Positions 56,297 to 64,000 of a stretch of DNA of 64,000 nt are shown one piece after another. The notes under the pieces are model-generated. The model worked only from the letters and a program-made list of their open reading frames with translations, was not told where the DNA came from and did not search any database. Both the position numbers and the translations under genes were made by a program. How positions within the stretch are numbered: the stretch's first letter is position 1; each line of letters begins with the position of its first letter. The stretch is from an uncultured Thermoanaerobaculia bacterium. Its GTDB lineage: Bacteria; Acidobacteriota; Thermoanaerobaculia; Multivoradales; Multivoraceae. The DNA is taken from NCBI GenBank assembly GCA_951813015.1, contig CATOTG010000009.1:62001-126000 (forward strand), in the 5' to 3' direction.

Positions 56297-57291
56297 CCTT
56301 GATCCTCCTGCTTCAGATGCCTGCGTATGTTTAACGTTGAGCGCACTTCTCCTGTTTCAGTCACGAACAGGGCTTCCACGCCCTCCATCCGCTCGAGCAG
56401 CGCGAGTCCCTCCTCGGGGCCGAGGACGAACGTCGCCGTGGCCAGCGCGTCTGCCAGTTCCGCGTCCGGGCAGATCACCGTGACCGCCTGCAGCCCAGAG
56501 GCCGGCCAGCCGGTGCGCGGATCGATGATGTGCGAGTAGCGCCGGCCATCGTGGATGAAGTACTGCTCGTAGTCGCCTGACGTCACGACGGCCTGTTCCG
56601 TCAGCGGTATCCGCGCGAGCACCCGCTTCGGGTCCCTGGGATGGGCGATCGCGATGCTCCACGGCTCGCCGTCCTCGCGCCGGCCGAAGGCGACCAGGTC
56701 GCCGCCGGCACTCACCAACCCGCCGCGGACACCGTGCTCCCTGAGCACGAACACGGCCCGGTTCGCCGCGTAGCCCTTGCCGATCGCCCCGAACCCGATC
56801 CGGGCGCCCGGATCGTCAAGGAACACGGTCCCCCGCTCCTCGTCCAGGACGATTCTTCGATAGCCGACATGGCGGAGCGCGGCGGCGATCCGCTCCCTGC
56901 CCGGAACCGCCGGCTCGCCGGACCTGAAGCCCCAGAGGTCGCCGACCCCGGCGAAGGTGAGGTCGAAGGCGCCCGCCGTCAGCTCGGAGACCTTGACGGC
57001 CCGCCGGATCAGCCGGAACAGCTCCGGCGAGACCCGCACCGGACGGGTTCCCGCACTTCGATTGACGGCCGACGTCTCGGAGTCCTCGCGCCAACCGGAG
57101 ATCATCGCCTCCAGCCGATCGATCTCGGCCCACGCCGCCTCGACTGCCTCGTGTGCCGCAGCCTCGCGATCGTGTACGGCGGTGATCTCGAAGCGCGACC
57201 CCATCTTCGACCGGACGTCTGCGACTGTGGCCGCGTGAGCCGCCGTCGCGACCAGGACGGCCAGGAGCGCCAGGAGGGCTCGCCCGGTCAA
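56293..57291 (-). CDS. apbE: ApbE-type FAD:protein FMN transferase
   Basis: A 332-residue exported flavin transferase. A signal segment (GRALLALLAVLVATAAHAA) precedes SKMGSRFEITAVHDREAA. The family blocks are present: MISGWREDSETSAVNRSAG, GFGAIGKGYAANRAVFVL, LVSAGGDLVAFG, and VVTSGDYEQYFIHDGRRYSHIIDPRTGWP with a metal/flavin site. ApbE attaches FMN to threonine of exported proteins; the partner here is not obvious. A TTG at 57291 with AGAGGG upstream fits best; longer frames run through element A. Confidence 0.87.
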   Translation of the reverse strand: MTGRALLALLAVLVATAAHAATVADVRSKMGSRFEITAVHDREAAAHEAVEAAWAEIDRLEAMISGWREDSETSAVNRSAGTRPVRVSPELFRLIRRAVKVSELTAGAFDLTFAGVGDLWGFRSGEPAVPGRERIAAALRHVGYRRIVLDEERGTVFLDDPGARIGFGAIGKGYAANRAVFVLREHGVRGGLVSAGGDLVAFGRREDGEPWSIAIAHPRDPKRVLARIPLTEQAVVTSGDYEQYFIHDGRRYSHIIDPRTGWPASGLQAVTVICPDAELADALATATFVLGPEEGLALLERMEGVEALFVTETGEVRSTLNIRRHLKQEDQG

Positions 57292-57345
57292 CGCAGGCCC
57301 TCTGTCAGTTGCCCCTCTGTCAGTTGCGCCGTGCCGAACAGTGGC

Positions 57346-57499
57346 CCCTGGCAGCCCGTGGTGAACGTCCGTGTGCCGCCGATCTGCGCCACCCGGGAAC
57401 CAGTCCGTGCTCCCGTCATCGGGCGCACGGATGGCACGATGCGGGGCGGGATGCATGACCGCTCGAATGCAGCGCGACTCTTGCCACGGGCTGCCAGGG
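57346..57499 (-). repeat. Element A, complete copy 3 (inverted)
   Basis: Ends CCCTGGCAGCCCGTGG (57346-57361) and CCACGGGCTGCCAGGG (57484-57499) form a 16-base perfect inverted repeat. The core contains a GTGCGCCCGATGACGGG half-hairpin and GCATGCATCCCGCC-like segment in reverse orientation. It sits between the ApbE and Gfo/Idh genes, with two copies of CTGTCAGTTGC at its edge. Confidence 0.75.
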
Positions 57500-57540
57500 C
57501 CTGGGAGGCGGTGAGCACGCCGTGTTCGAGTAACTCGACG

Positions 57541-58878
57541 CTACAACTCCCAGCCGTCCCGATATGTCGGCTGGATGTACTCGCGCGGCACGTCGACGCC
57601 GTTCGTCACCTTCATCTTCTTCGGGTTCCAGACGATTTCCTGCTGCGTGCGGACCGCCAGGTTGCCGAGCAGCGCGGTCTCGGTCATCGGACCCGCGTGA
57701 TCGGGGAAGTTGGACCCCTCGGGGTTCGTGGTCCCCGCCTTGATCGCGTCGATCCACTGCTTGTAGTGCCCTTCGGTCCGCTCGTACGACTGGGCCACCG
57801 GTTTCTTCGCGATCTTCTCGTGCAGCTTCGTCGGGTAGATCGTCGGCTTGCCGGCGTAGATGTCGGCTGTAATGATGCCCTCGGCGCCGATGAACAACTG
57901 GCCGCTTCTTCCCGGCGGCCACCTGCCCTCGAACGCCTTCGGCTTCGGTGGCGTCAGGTTGCCGTCGCGCCAGACCACGGTCATCTTCGGCCGGTTGCCG
58001 CGGGCCGGATACTCGAAGGTGATCCGGGTCGAGGCCGGGGCGGTCTCCTTGAACAGCGGCGTCGATTCGGCGTAGACGGACGAGGGGTCGCGCAGGTCGA
58101 AGACCCAGAACGCGGCGTCCATCGCGTGGCAGGCGATGTCGCCGATCGCGCCGGTGCCGAAGTCCCACCATCCGCGCCAGGCGAAGGGGTGGTAGTAGTC
58201 GGGATGGTAGGGGCGGTCCGGCGCAGGGCCAAGCCACAGATCCCAGGCGACGTGCTCCGGCGGCTCGTGGACTTCCTCGGGACGCTTCATCGCCTGCGGC
58301 CAGATCGGCCGGTTTGTCCAGTATTCGACGCGGTTCACTTCGCCGATCACGCCCGCCTCGATCCACTCGCGAATCAGGCGCGAGCCCTCGCCCGCGTGGC
58401 CCTGGTTGCCCATCTGGGTCGCCGTGCCGGCCTTGCGCGCGGCCTCGCCGACCATTCGCGCCTCTCCGATCGTGCGCGTCAGCGGCTTCTGGGTGAAGAC
58501 GTGGAGACCGCGCTCAAGAGCGTCGACGGAGATCACGGCATGGGTGTGGTCGGCGGTCGACACGATCACCGCATCGAGTTCGTCGGCGTGCTGGTCGAGC
58601 AGTTCGCGGTAGTCGTGGTAGCGCGGTGCGTCGGGGTGGGCCGTCATCGCCTGCTCGGCGCGCTTCCAGTCGATGTCGCAGAGGGCGACGATGTTCTCGC
58701 TCGAGACGCCTTCGATGTCGCTCCGGCCCTTGCCGCCGGCGCCGATGGCGGCGATGTTCAGCCTGTCGCTGGGCGCCGGCATGCCGCGGCCAAGGACGTG
58801 GCGGGGAACGATCATCCAGCCGGCGCCGGCGGCTGCGGCGCCGAGCACGTTGCGACGGGTCATCTCTTGCTCTGGCAT
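57541..58878 (-). CDS. Tat-exported Gfo/Idh/MocA family dehydrogenase
   Basis: A 445-residue protein with a twin-arginine signal (MTRRNVLGAAAAGAGWMIV). The Rossmann motif is LNIAAIGAGGKGRSD, and the catalytic lysine motif is GLHVFTQKPLTRTIGEAR. The substrate domain has the bacterial-secreted pattern TQMGNQGHAGEGSRLIREWI and WWDFGTGAIGDIACHAMDAA. It is related to glycoside-acting NAD-binding enzymes found in sugar-degrading bacteria. Its substrate is not known. It is divergent from the PQQ dehydrogenase at 59017. Confidence 0.92.
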   Translation of the reverse strand: MPEQEMTRRNVLGAAAAGAGWMIVPRHVLGRGMPAPSDRLNIAAIGAGGKGRSDIEGVSSENIVALCDIDWKRAEQAMTAHPDAPRYHDYRELLDQHADELDAVIVSTADHTHAVISVDALERGLHVFTQKPLTRTIGEARMVGEAARKAGTATQMGNQGHAGEGSRLIREWIEAGVIGEVNRVEYWTNRPIWPQAMKRPEEVHEPPEHVAWDLWLGPAPDRPYHPDYYHPFAWRGWWDFGTGAIGDIACHAMDAAFWVFDLRDPSSVYAESTPLFKETAPASTRITFEYPARGNRPKMTVVWRDGNLTPPKPKAFEGRWPPGRSGQLFIGAEGIITADIYAGKPTIYPTKLHEKIAKKPVAQSYERTEGHYKQWIDAIKAGTTNPEGSNFPDHAGPMTETALLGNLAVRTQQEIVWNPKKMKVTNGVDVPREYIQPTYRDGWEL

Positions 58879-59016
58879 CGTGTTCTGCCTTTCCCGAGTT
58901 GCTTCAACGGCTCCTGAATGTGCGGTAGGTTAGCAGCATCCATGTTGTCGAGGAGGGGCGCTGGAGGTGTGTCAGTGGCCATGACGCCGGACGCGAAGAT
59001 CCCTGGGAAGGACTTG

Positions 59017-61038
59017 ATGAGCGGTGCGCGCCGGTCTTCGGCGCTCGGCATCGCCTGTCTGATGTGCCTGGCTGCAGGCGCGGTTCGGGCGGAGACCCGG
59101 GAGCACGGCAGGTCGGTCCACGGGGAGTGGCAGCACCACGGCGGCGACCACAGCTCCAGCCGCTACTCGCCGCTGACTCAAATCGACGGCTCGAACTTCG
59201 GCCGGCTCGAGATCGCCTGGCGTTGGCGCACGGCGGACCACGAAGTGCCGCTGGATGTCTTGCCGGGATACGACACGGGGTTCTTCCGCTCCGTGCCTCT
59301 GATGGTCGGCGGCCGCCTGTTCGCACCGACCAGCCTCGGCCAGGTTGCGCTGCTCGACCCGGCGACCGGCGAGCAGAAGTGGGTGTACAACCCGAAGACC
59401 TGGGAGCGCGGCGGCACGACGATGCGGCCGGTCGGCGCCCGCGGCATCGAGTACTGGACCGACGGTGAGAAGGAGCGCCTGTTCGTCGCGACGATCGGCC
59501 GCCAACTCGTCTCCGTCGACGCCGCCACCGGCGAGGCCGACCGTGCCTTCGGCGAAGACGGCGTGGTCGACCTGGCGCTTGATCTCGGCCCGGGCGAGTA
59601 CTCGATCAGGCACATCACCCACGGCGCACCGCCGATCGTGGTGGGCGCCAGCGTGATCGTCGGCTCGAAGATCTTCGACTACTCGACCAGGAGCGACGCG
59701 CCGCCCGGCCACGTGCGCGCCTACGATGTCCACACGGGCGAGTTCAAGTGGCGTTTCAACACGATTCCGCGAGACGACGAGTTCGGCGTCGAGACCTGGG
59801 AGAACGAGTCCTGGCGGACGGCCGGCAACGCGAACGTGTGGGCTTCGATGAGCGCGGACCACGAGCTGGGATACGTCTACCTGCCGACCAGCACGCCGTC
59901 GAACGACTACTACGGGGCCGACCGGCCGGGCGACAACCTGTTCGCCGAGAGCCTGGTCTGCGTCGACGCGGAGACGGGCGAGCGCGTCTGGCACTTCCAG
60001 ACCGTCCGCCACGGCATCTGGGACTACGACATCGCCTCGGCCCCGAACCTGCTCGACATCGTCGTCGGCGGCAAGCTGATCAAGGCCGTGGCCCAGGTCT
60101 CGAAGACCGGCTTCACCTACGTCTTCGACCGCGCCACCGGCGAGCCGGTCTGGCCGATCGAGGATCGCCCCGTCAGCCATGCGTCGACGGTGCCGGGCGA
60201 GAAGCTGTCGGAGACCCAGCCGTTCCCGACCAGGCCGCCGGCATTCGAACGCCAGGGCGTCAGCGAGGACGACCTGATCGACTGGACGCCGGAACTGCGC
60301 GAGGAGGCACTCGAGATCGCCGAGAAGCTGGTGCTGGCGCCGATGTTCCCGCCCCTGATCGTTCAGGGCGAGGGCGGCAAGGAGGGCGTGATGGTCGTGC
60401 CGGGGGCCGCCGGCGGAGCGAACCACCCCGGAGCGTCCGTCGACCCGAAGACCGGTGTGCTCTTCGTCGAGTCGCAGAACCGCCCCACCGGGATGTCGCT
60501 GATCGAGCCGGACCGGGCCCGCGGTCCGGACTGGCGCTACGTGATCGACTACGTCGACACGGCCGGCCCGCGGGGCCTGCCGCTGACCAAGCCGCCCTAC
60601 CGGACGATCACCGCGATCGACTTGAATCGCGGCGAACACCTCTGGCGTGTCCCTGTCGGACCCGGCCCCAGGAACCATCCGGCGATCGCGCATCTGAACC
60701 TCGGCGAGATGGGCACGATCTACTTCGGCATGCCGGCGGATGGCGGCCTGCTGGTCACCCGTACCCTGCTGATCGGCTTCTTTGCCGTGCCCGACGCGGA
60801 CGATCCTCGCACCAGCAGCGGCAGCTTCCTGCGTGCCTGGGACAAGGCGACCGGAGAGGTGCTGGCCGAAGTGGAAACCGACCTCTGGCTGCACGGTCCG
60901 CCAATGACCTACATGCACGAAGGCCGGCAGTACATCGTCATCGCCGCCGGCGGCGCCCGCAACCGCCGGATTCCCGATGAGCTGATCGCCTTTGCACTGC
61001 CGGAATCGGCGACTGGCGCCCAATCCGGAGCGAGATGA
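59017..61038 (+). CDS. Exported PQQ-dependent dehydrogenase, copy 2
   Basis: A 673-residue quinoprotein, paralogue of 35303-37381. The signal (SALGIACLMCLAAGAVRA) is followed by GEWQHHGGDHSSSRYSPL. Blade motifs include GEFKWRFNTIPRDDEFGVE, GERVWHFQTVRHGIWDYDI and RGEHLWRVPVGPGPRN. There is no CxxCH. It probably oxidises a sugar or alcohol in the periplasm. The ATG at 59017 with GGGAAGGAC upstream is chosen; the upstream frame lacks signal features. Confidence 0.92.
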   Translation: MSGARRSSALGIACLMCLAAGAVRAETREHGRSVHGEWQHHGGDHSSSRYSPLTQIDGSNFGRLEIAWRWRTADHEVPLDVLPGYDTGFFRSVPLMVGGRLFAPTSLGQVALLDPATGEQKWVYNPKTWERGGTTMRPVGARGIEYWTDGEKERLFVATIGRQLVSVDAATGEADRAFGEDGVVDLALDLGPGEYSIRHITHGAPPIVVGASVIVGSKIFDYSTRSDAPPGHVRAYDVHTGEFKWRFNTIPRDDEFGVETWENESWRTAGNANVWASMSADHELGYVYLPTSTPSNDYYGADRPGDNLFAESLVCVDAETGERVWHFQTVRHGIWDYDIASAPNLLDIVVGGKLIKAVAQVSKTGFTYVFDRATGEPVWPIEDRPVSHASTVPGEKLSETQPFPTRPPAFERQGVSEDDLIDWTPELREEALEIAEKLVLAPMFPPLIVQGEGGKEGVMVVPGAAGGANHPGASVDPKTGVLFVESQNRPTGMSLIEPDRARGPDWRYVIDYVDTAGPRGLPLTKPPYRTITAIDLNRGEHLWRVPVGPGPRNHPAIAHLNLGEMGTIYFGMPADGGLLVTRTLLIGFFAVPDADDPRTSSGSFLRAWDKATGEVLAEVETDLWLHGPPMTYMHEGRQYIVIAAGGARNRRIPDELIAFALPESATGAQSGAR

Positions 61039-61139
61039 TGTCGATTGAACCAAAGAAACGCATCGTGGTGGTCGCCCTCGAACGCGCCGGCAACGGGCGC
61101 GCGTGGTTCCGTTACGCCGCCCGGGCGGCCGCGGTATGG

Positions 61140-61323
61140 CCGTTTCACCGGGTGCGCCATCCAGTTCAACCTCGCCGGCGACGGCGGCGTGATCGCATCG
61201 TAAGGACGCCGGACATCTCCACCTCGATCAGGGCCAGGCGGTGGCCGTCGGTCGCGACCAGCTCGACTGCGCCCTCCTTGAGCTTGAGCAGCGCGCCGTT
61301 ACGACCGTTTCACCGGGTGCGCC
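61140..61323. repeat. 19-base direct repeats flanking a dnaN-like fragment
   Basis: CCGTTTCACCGGGTGCGCC is found at 61140-61158 and again at 61305-61323. Between them lies a sequence resembling a fragment of dnaN. Downstream, the hairpin module shared with element A continues (GTGCGCCCGACGACGGGCGC). The remainder of the gap 61039-61413 shows no convincing gene. Confidence 0.55.
61210..61300 (-). pseudogene. Fragment resembling the DNA polymerase III beta clamp gene (dnaN)
   Basis: The minus strand reads NGALLKLKEGAVELVATDGH followed by RLALIEVEM, matching the conserved middle of DnaN (the 'VATDGHRLA' block). Nothing before or after belongs to dnaN, so it is an isolated piece of about 30 codons. 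Confidence 0.5.
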
Positions 61324-61413
61324 GGCCTGCCATCCGTGCGCCCGACGACGGGCGCGCGGACTGGGTTCACGGGTCGCGCCAGGCGCGACCCGGGTTCTGG
61401 CCGGCATCCGGCG

Positions 61414-62106
61414 TTGCCCGCGGCGGTTGCAGTGGGGCTTTGCATCGCCTTCAGCGCCTCGGCCGGCGCCGAATGTAAACCCCTGGAAGCAGAAGGCCCC
61501 GTGACCGTCGAGTCCTGCCCGATCGAGAACGCCGACTACCCCCTGATGCGGGCCGAGATGACCGTGCCCGGTTCCATGTCGGCCGTCATCGCGCTCTTGA
61601 GCGACGCCGGCGCCTGTCCCGACTGGCAGTCCATGTGCGAGGAGGAACGCGCGACCCCGCTCGACGCCCCCTTCCAGACCCTCCGCCAGCGCGTGTCGGG
61701 CAGGGGCGTCAGCCGGCGGATCACGATGGACCGGGCAGCCTGGTGGCGCACCGCCGACGGCCATGTGGTCGGTGACATGGCAGGCGCCGACGATCTGACG
61801 CCGGTGTTCGAGGGCAGGCGTGTCCTCTGCGTCCGGTCACGCTGGTTCCTGTCCCCGGGCGACGAAGAAGGAACGATCACGGTCGTCCAGAAGCTCGCCA
61901 GCGACCCGCAACCCCCCTTCGGCCTCGGCGCCGGCGTCGTGACGCCGCGCACCGCGAAGACGCTGCTCGAGACCTTCACGAACCTGCGCGCCCGACTCGC
62001 CGGCGGCCGGCACGGCGCCGGTCCAGCCATCGGGTCCCTGCCGCTGCTGGAAGCGGACCTCCCGGACGTCGGCGCCGAGTTCGCCCGTTGCCAGGCGGGG
62101 ACGTAG
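61414..62106 (+). CDS. START-like exported protein
   Basis: A protein of about 230 residues with a signal segment (VAVGLCIAFSASAGAEC) and a single domain of START-like appearance: AEMTVPGSMSAVIALLSDAG, DWQSMCEEE, RRITMDRAAWWRTADGH and a basic RSRWFLSPGDEEGTITVVQK, which follow the order seen in lipid-binding START proteins. The start is unclear (TTG 61414 or GTG 61432); the upstream frame is element sequence. Function is unknown. Confidence 0.62.
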   Translation: MPAAVAVGLCIAFSASAGAECKPLEAEGPVTVESCPIENADYPLMRAEMTVPGSMSAVIALLSDAGACPDWQSMCEEERATPLDAPFQTLRQRVSGRGVSRRITMDRAAWWRTADGHVVGDMAGADDLTPVFEGRRVLCVRSRWFLSPGDEEGTITVVQKLASDPQPPFGLGAGVVTPRTAKTLLETFTNLRARLAGGRHGAGPAIGSLPLLEADLPDVGAEFARCQAGT

Positions 62107-62118
62107 GCGCGCCCGGCT

Positions 62119-62936
62119 CTACCGGGCTGAACCCGACCGCGCGAGGAGGCGCAGCGCATTGTCGCGGGTCATCAGGGCGATGTCTTCCTGTTGTTCCAGG
62201 AAGGGCCGGACGTCCGCGAGAGTCCGTTCCCAGTTCAGCGCCTGCAGTCGCTCCGCGACAGGACCGGTCCACGAACGGGGCGTCAGTTCGTCTCCCTCCC
62301 AGGCGCCTTGGCGAAGCGCCGCGTTGAGCAGCGACAGGTTGGGTGCGGGCCAGTCCGGATCGCTCAGGTACCAGATCAGGTCGTACAGATCCCGGCCCTT
62401 GCGTAGCCGCGCTGAAGAACGGCGTGGAGCTTCCCGGCCAGCAGGGAGGCGCGGTCGTGGTGGAAGAGCCTGAGCGTCACGTGACGGCGCACCAGGCTGA
62501 TCTCGCAGCCCGCCCCTTCCGGGGGATTCGTGTCGACTTCGATCCTGATCGTGAGCGCTTCCGAGCGGTGCGGAGACAGGCCCAACTCGTGGAGCAGACC
62601 GGGAAAGCGCGTCAACGCCCGGTGCACCGTGCGGTGTTGGCGAATCCCCAGCTCCACGCGATAGCCCTCGGCGGCAAGCTCGGCATGGATGGCTTTCAGG
62701 AACCTGGGCAGATCGTACGCCGTGCGGTCGCCTTCGAGTGCGAAGTCCAGGTCTTCCGAGTAGCGGGGCAGCGAGTAGAGGAACCGCAGGCAGGTACCTC
62801 CCTGAAACGCCAACGCGGTCAAAGCGCCGGCGCCCTGCATCGCCCGGAGCGCGCGCGCCTGCAGGTACTCCCTGACCACGTTGCGGGCCCGCAACGGGTC
62901 GTGCGGCCGGATCAGCGCCTTGAGGTGATCCTTCAC
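62119..62936 (-). CDS. AbiEii-type nucleotidyltransferase toxin, frameshifted near 62399
   Basis: The first 185 or so residues show the AbiEii/nucleotidyltransferase fold: ALTALAFQGGTCLRFLYSLP, SEDLDFALEGD and FHHDRASLLAGKLHAVLQRG. At 62399-62401 a missing base ends the frame; adding one restores YAKGRDLYDLIWYL, the standard family block, and the frame then continues to a stop at 62119 (total 272 residues). In type IV AbiE systems the toxin is a GTP-binding nucleotidyltransferase. The GTG overlaps the antitoxin stop (GTGA). A sequencing indel is an alternative to inactivation. Confidence 0.78.
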
Positions 62937-63568
62937 AGCAGGTCGTAGGCGGGCGTCCCGGCGCCGAGCTCGCGGATGCGGCGGGCCGCTCGAGTCACTT
63001 TCGGCGCCGCGTACCGCGCCGCCACATGGTCGAGGGCGTCCAGATCCAGGGCGCCGAAGTCGAGTCGGAGTTCCCGCAGGTACGTAGCGTCGTCGCCGCC
63101 GGGCTGCAGGTAGACGGAGTCGAGGAGGGCCTTTTCCGGGGTCGCCACGAACGCCCGTTGATCGTCACCCAGATCGAGCAGCCGGTAGCCGAAGACCCGG
63201 TCCGCCTTCAGGTGGCGGAAGGAGAACCGGCCCGACGCCAATTGCCGCGTGTGCGGTCGTCCAGGCGTCACGCTGGTGACCTCCGGCACGTACTCGGGGA
63301 TAGCATGGGCGAAGGCCAGCGCGGAGGGTCCGCTGACGTAGGAGCCCGGCGCCAGACGGTTGGCGAGCAGGAACGGGTGCGGGATGCGGCGTTGCCAGGG
63401 CGGCGCCAAGGCATACAGTCCCCGCCGCATCTGATGCACTCTGCCGCTGCGGACCCAGCGCGACAGCTGCCTTCTGACGTTGCCGGGATCAACGGGGCCA
63501 GCCAGCAGAAGCCCGGTCTCGAAGACGGGTTCGTCGCCGACCGCGGCGACGAGCTCTTCGAATTTCAT
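62933..63568 (-). CDS. AbiEi-type antitoxin / transcriptional regulator
   Basis: A 211-residue protein with a winged-helix N-terminus (RRQLSRWVRSGRVHQMRRGL) and the AbiEi C-terminal block (YVSGPSALAFAHAIPE, TSVTPGRPHTRQ and FVATPEKALLDSVYL). AbiEi proteins repress their own operon and neutralise the AbiEii toxin. It is upstream of and coupled to the toxin gene. Confidence 0.85.
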   Translation of the reverse strand: MKFEELVAAVGDEPVFETGLLLAGPVDPGNVRRQLSRWVRSGRVHQMRRGLYALAPPWQRRIPHPFLLANRLAPGSYVSGPSALAFAHAIPEYVPEVTSVTPGRPHTRQLASGRFSFRHLKADRVFGYRLLDLGDDQRAFVATPEKALLDSVYLQPGGDDATYLRELRLDFGALDLDALDHVAARYAAPKVTRAARRIRELGAGTPAYDLL

Positions 63569-63868
63569 GGAAGCAACTTATCAATTCTGGCAACTTGAGG
63601 CCATGCATGGCTCTCCGGTCCGTTCTCCGGTCCGTCGCGAGCCGATTGTCGGCGACGCTTCCGGAGGCCTGAGCCGCCGCCTGGCCAGAGCTGGACTCCT
63701 TGAACAGGGGTTGCCGCTGCACTTGAGCGGGCGCCATGTTCGGCCCCCGAATCCCGCCTCGCCAGGAGAACCCTGCCGGGGGTGCGCGGACGTTCTCGTC
63801 CGCTGCCGGCCGAAGGCGCCCGGACTCGGGATGTTGCGTGTCTGCCGCGAAAGCAGCTAGCGCTAGCG
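63569..63868. other. Gap with no gene recognised
   Basis: Short frames here look like chance. The sequence near 63855-63872 has repeated GCTAGC/GCTAGCG units just before the stop of the last gene, and CTCCGGTCCGT occurs twice near 63612. Confidence 0.5.
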
Positions 63869-64000
63869 CTAGCCCAGCACGAGTTCGGCTGCCTGCCGCA
63901 GTTCGGACCTGCTGGCGGCGCCGACGAGCAGCGTCGTGACGTCGCTGTCCTCGAAGGCCTGGAGGCGGTCCTTGATCCGTTCGGGGGGGCCGACGAGGGA
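63869..64000 (-). CDS. C-terminus of an LLM-class oxidoreductase (5' part outside window)
   Basis: The last 43 codons read SLVGPPERIKDRLQAFEDSD and end AAELVLG, like the C-terminal part of LLM-class F420/FMN oxidoreductases ('GPPERIxxRLxxF'). Only this end is in the window. Confidence 0.6.
   Translation of the reverse strand, partial: SLVGPPERIKDRLQAFEDSDVTTLLVGAASRSELRQAAELVLG

Noticed and set aside
61035..61478. 147-codon plus-strand frame after the PQQ dehydrogenase
   Set aside because: It reads through repeats and the antisense of the dnaN-like fragment; only its first residues look protein-like.
63736..63939. Short plus-strand frame near the window end
   Set aside because: Alanine/serine/arginine-rich with no motif, and it overlaps the better-supported LLM C-terminus on the other strand.

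Overview
The window is high-G+C bacterial DNA, densely packed, with many genes joined by 1-4 base stop/start overlaps. No rRNA, tRNA or CRISPR array was seen. The gene mix is a GWxTD/VWA secreted protein, large plant-type LRR proteins, two PQQ dehydrogenases, Tat-exported and cytosolic Gfo/Idh/MocA oxidoreductases, three LLM flavin/F420-type oxidoreductases and a phytanoyl-CoA dioxygenase-like enzyme. This suggests an aerobic heterotroph, possibly an Acidobacteriota-like metagenomic genome. The phylum is inferred from gene content only.

Layout: (1) 1-4.1 kb: the end of a FeoB-type transporter, a cysteine-less L31 and leuS. (2) 4.26-14.9 kb: a defence island. A HEPN/MNT pair is followed by a five-gene unit made of a NERD-SF1 helicase, DrmA-like helicase, DrmB-like DUF1998 protein, a second SF1 helicase and an unrecognised 527-aa protein. 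The drmA/drmB stretch carries six +1 shifts, each in a G or C run. (3) 15.0-22.1 kb: LRR protein copy 1, an M20 hydrolase, an alpha/beta hydrolase, a PhyH-like enzyme and a phasin-like protein. (4) 22.2-30.4 kb, minus strand: a long coupled operon with two small membrane proteins, a ferric-reductase-like/Rieske fusion, its partner, an OlsB-like acyltransferase, PlsC and a three-domain fusion (alpha/beta hydrolase, VTT/DedA, ATP-grasp). (5) 30.5-44.3 kb: catabolic and redox genes, CcmC-like protein, a PQQ dehydrogenase, a PLP decarboxylase and LRR copy 2. (6) 44.5-54.1 kb: GWxTD/VWA protein, an isoprenylcysteine methyltransferase-like protein, a membrane glycosyltransferase, an HMG-CoA-lyase-like enzyme, an NCS2 permease, a GPP34 protein and a STAS protein. 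(7) 54.1-57.3 kb: an ApbE / DUF4266 / DUF3570 / thioredoxin-like extracytoplasmic redox cluster. (8) 57.5-64 kb: a Tat Gfo/Idh protein, a second PQQ dehydrogenase, a START-like protein and an AbiE-type toxin/antitoxin pair with a frameshifted toxin.

Three layers are not explained by ordinary annotation. First, a DrmAB-centred gene set with an unusual pair of SF1 helicases looks like a variant anti-phage system. Second, short tandem duplications sit at operon gene junctions. They create chains of micro-ORFs whose starts and stops still overlap, some being fusions of the downstream gene's head to the upstream gene's tail. Units of 72-75 bp recur at six places. Third, two families of short dispersed elements sit in the gaps between genes: element A has terminal inverted repeats and a GTGCGCCCG hairpin, and element B is a large palindrome. 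One such gap also holds an apparent dnaN fragment. A 3-kb LRR cassette is duplicated with edges close to gene boundaries.
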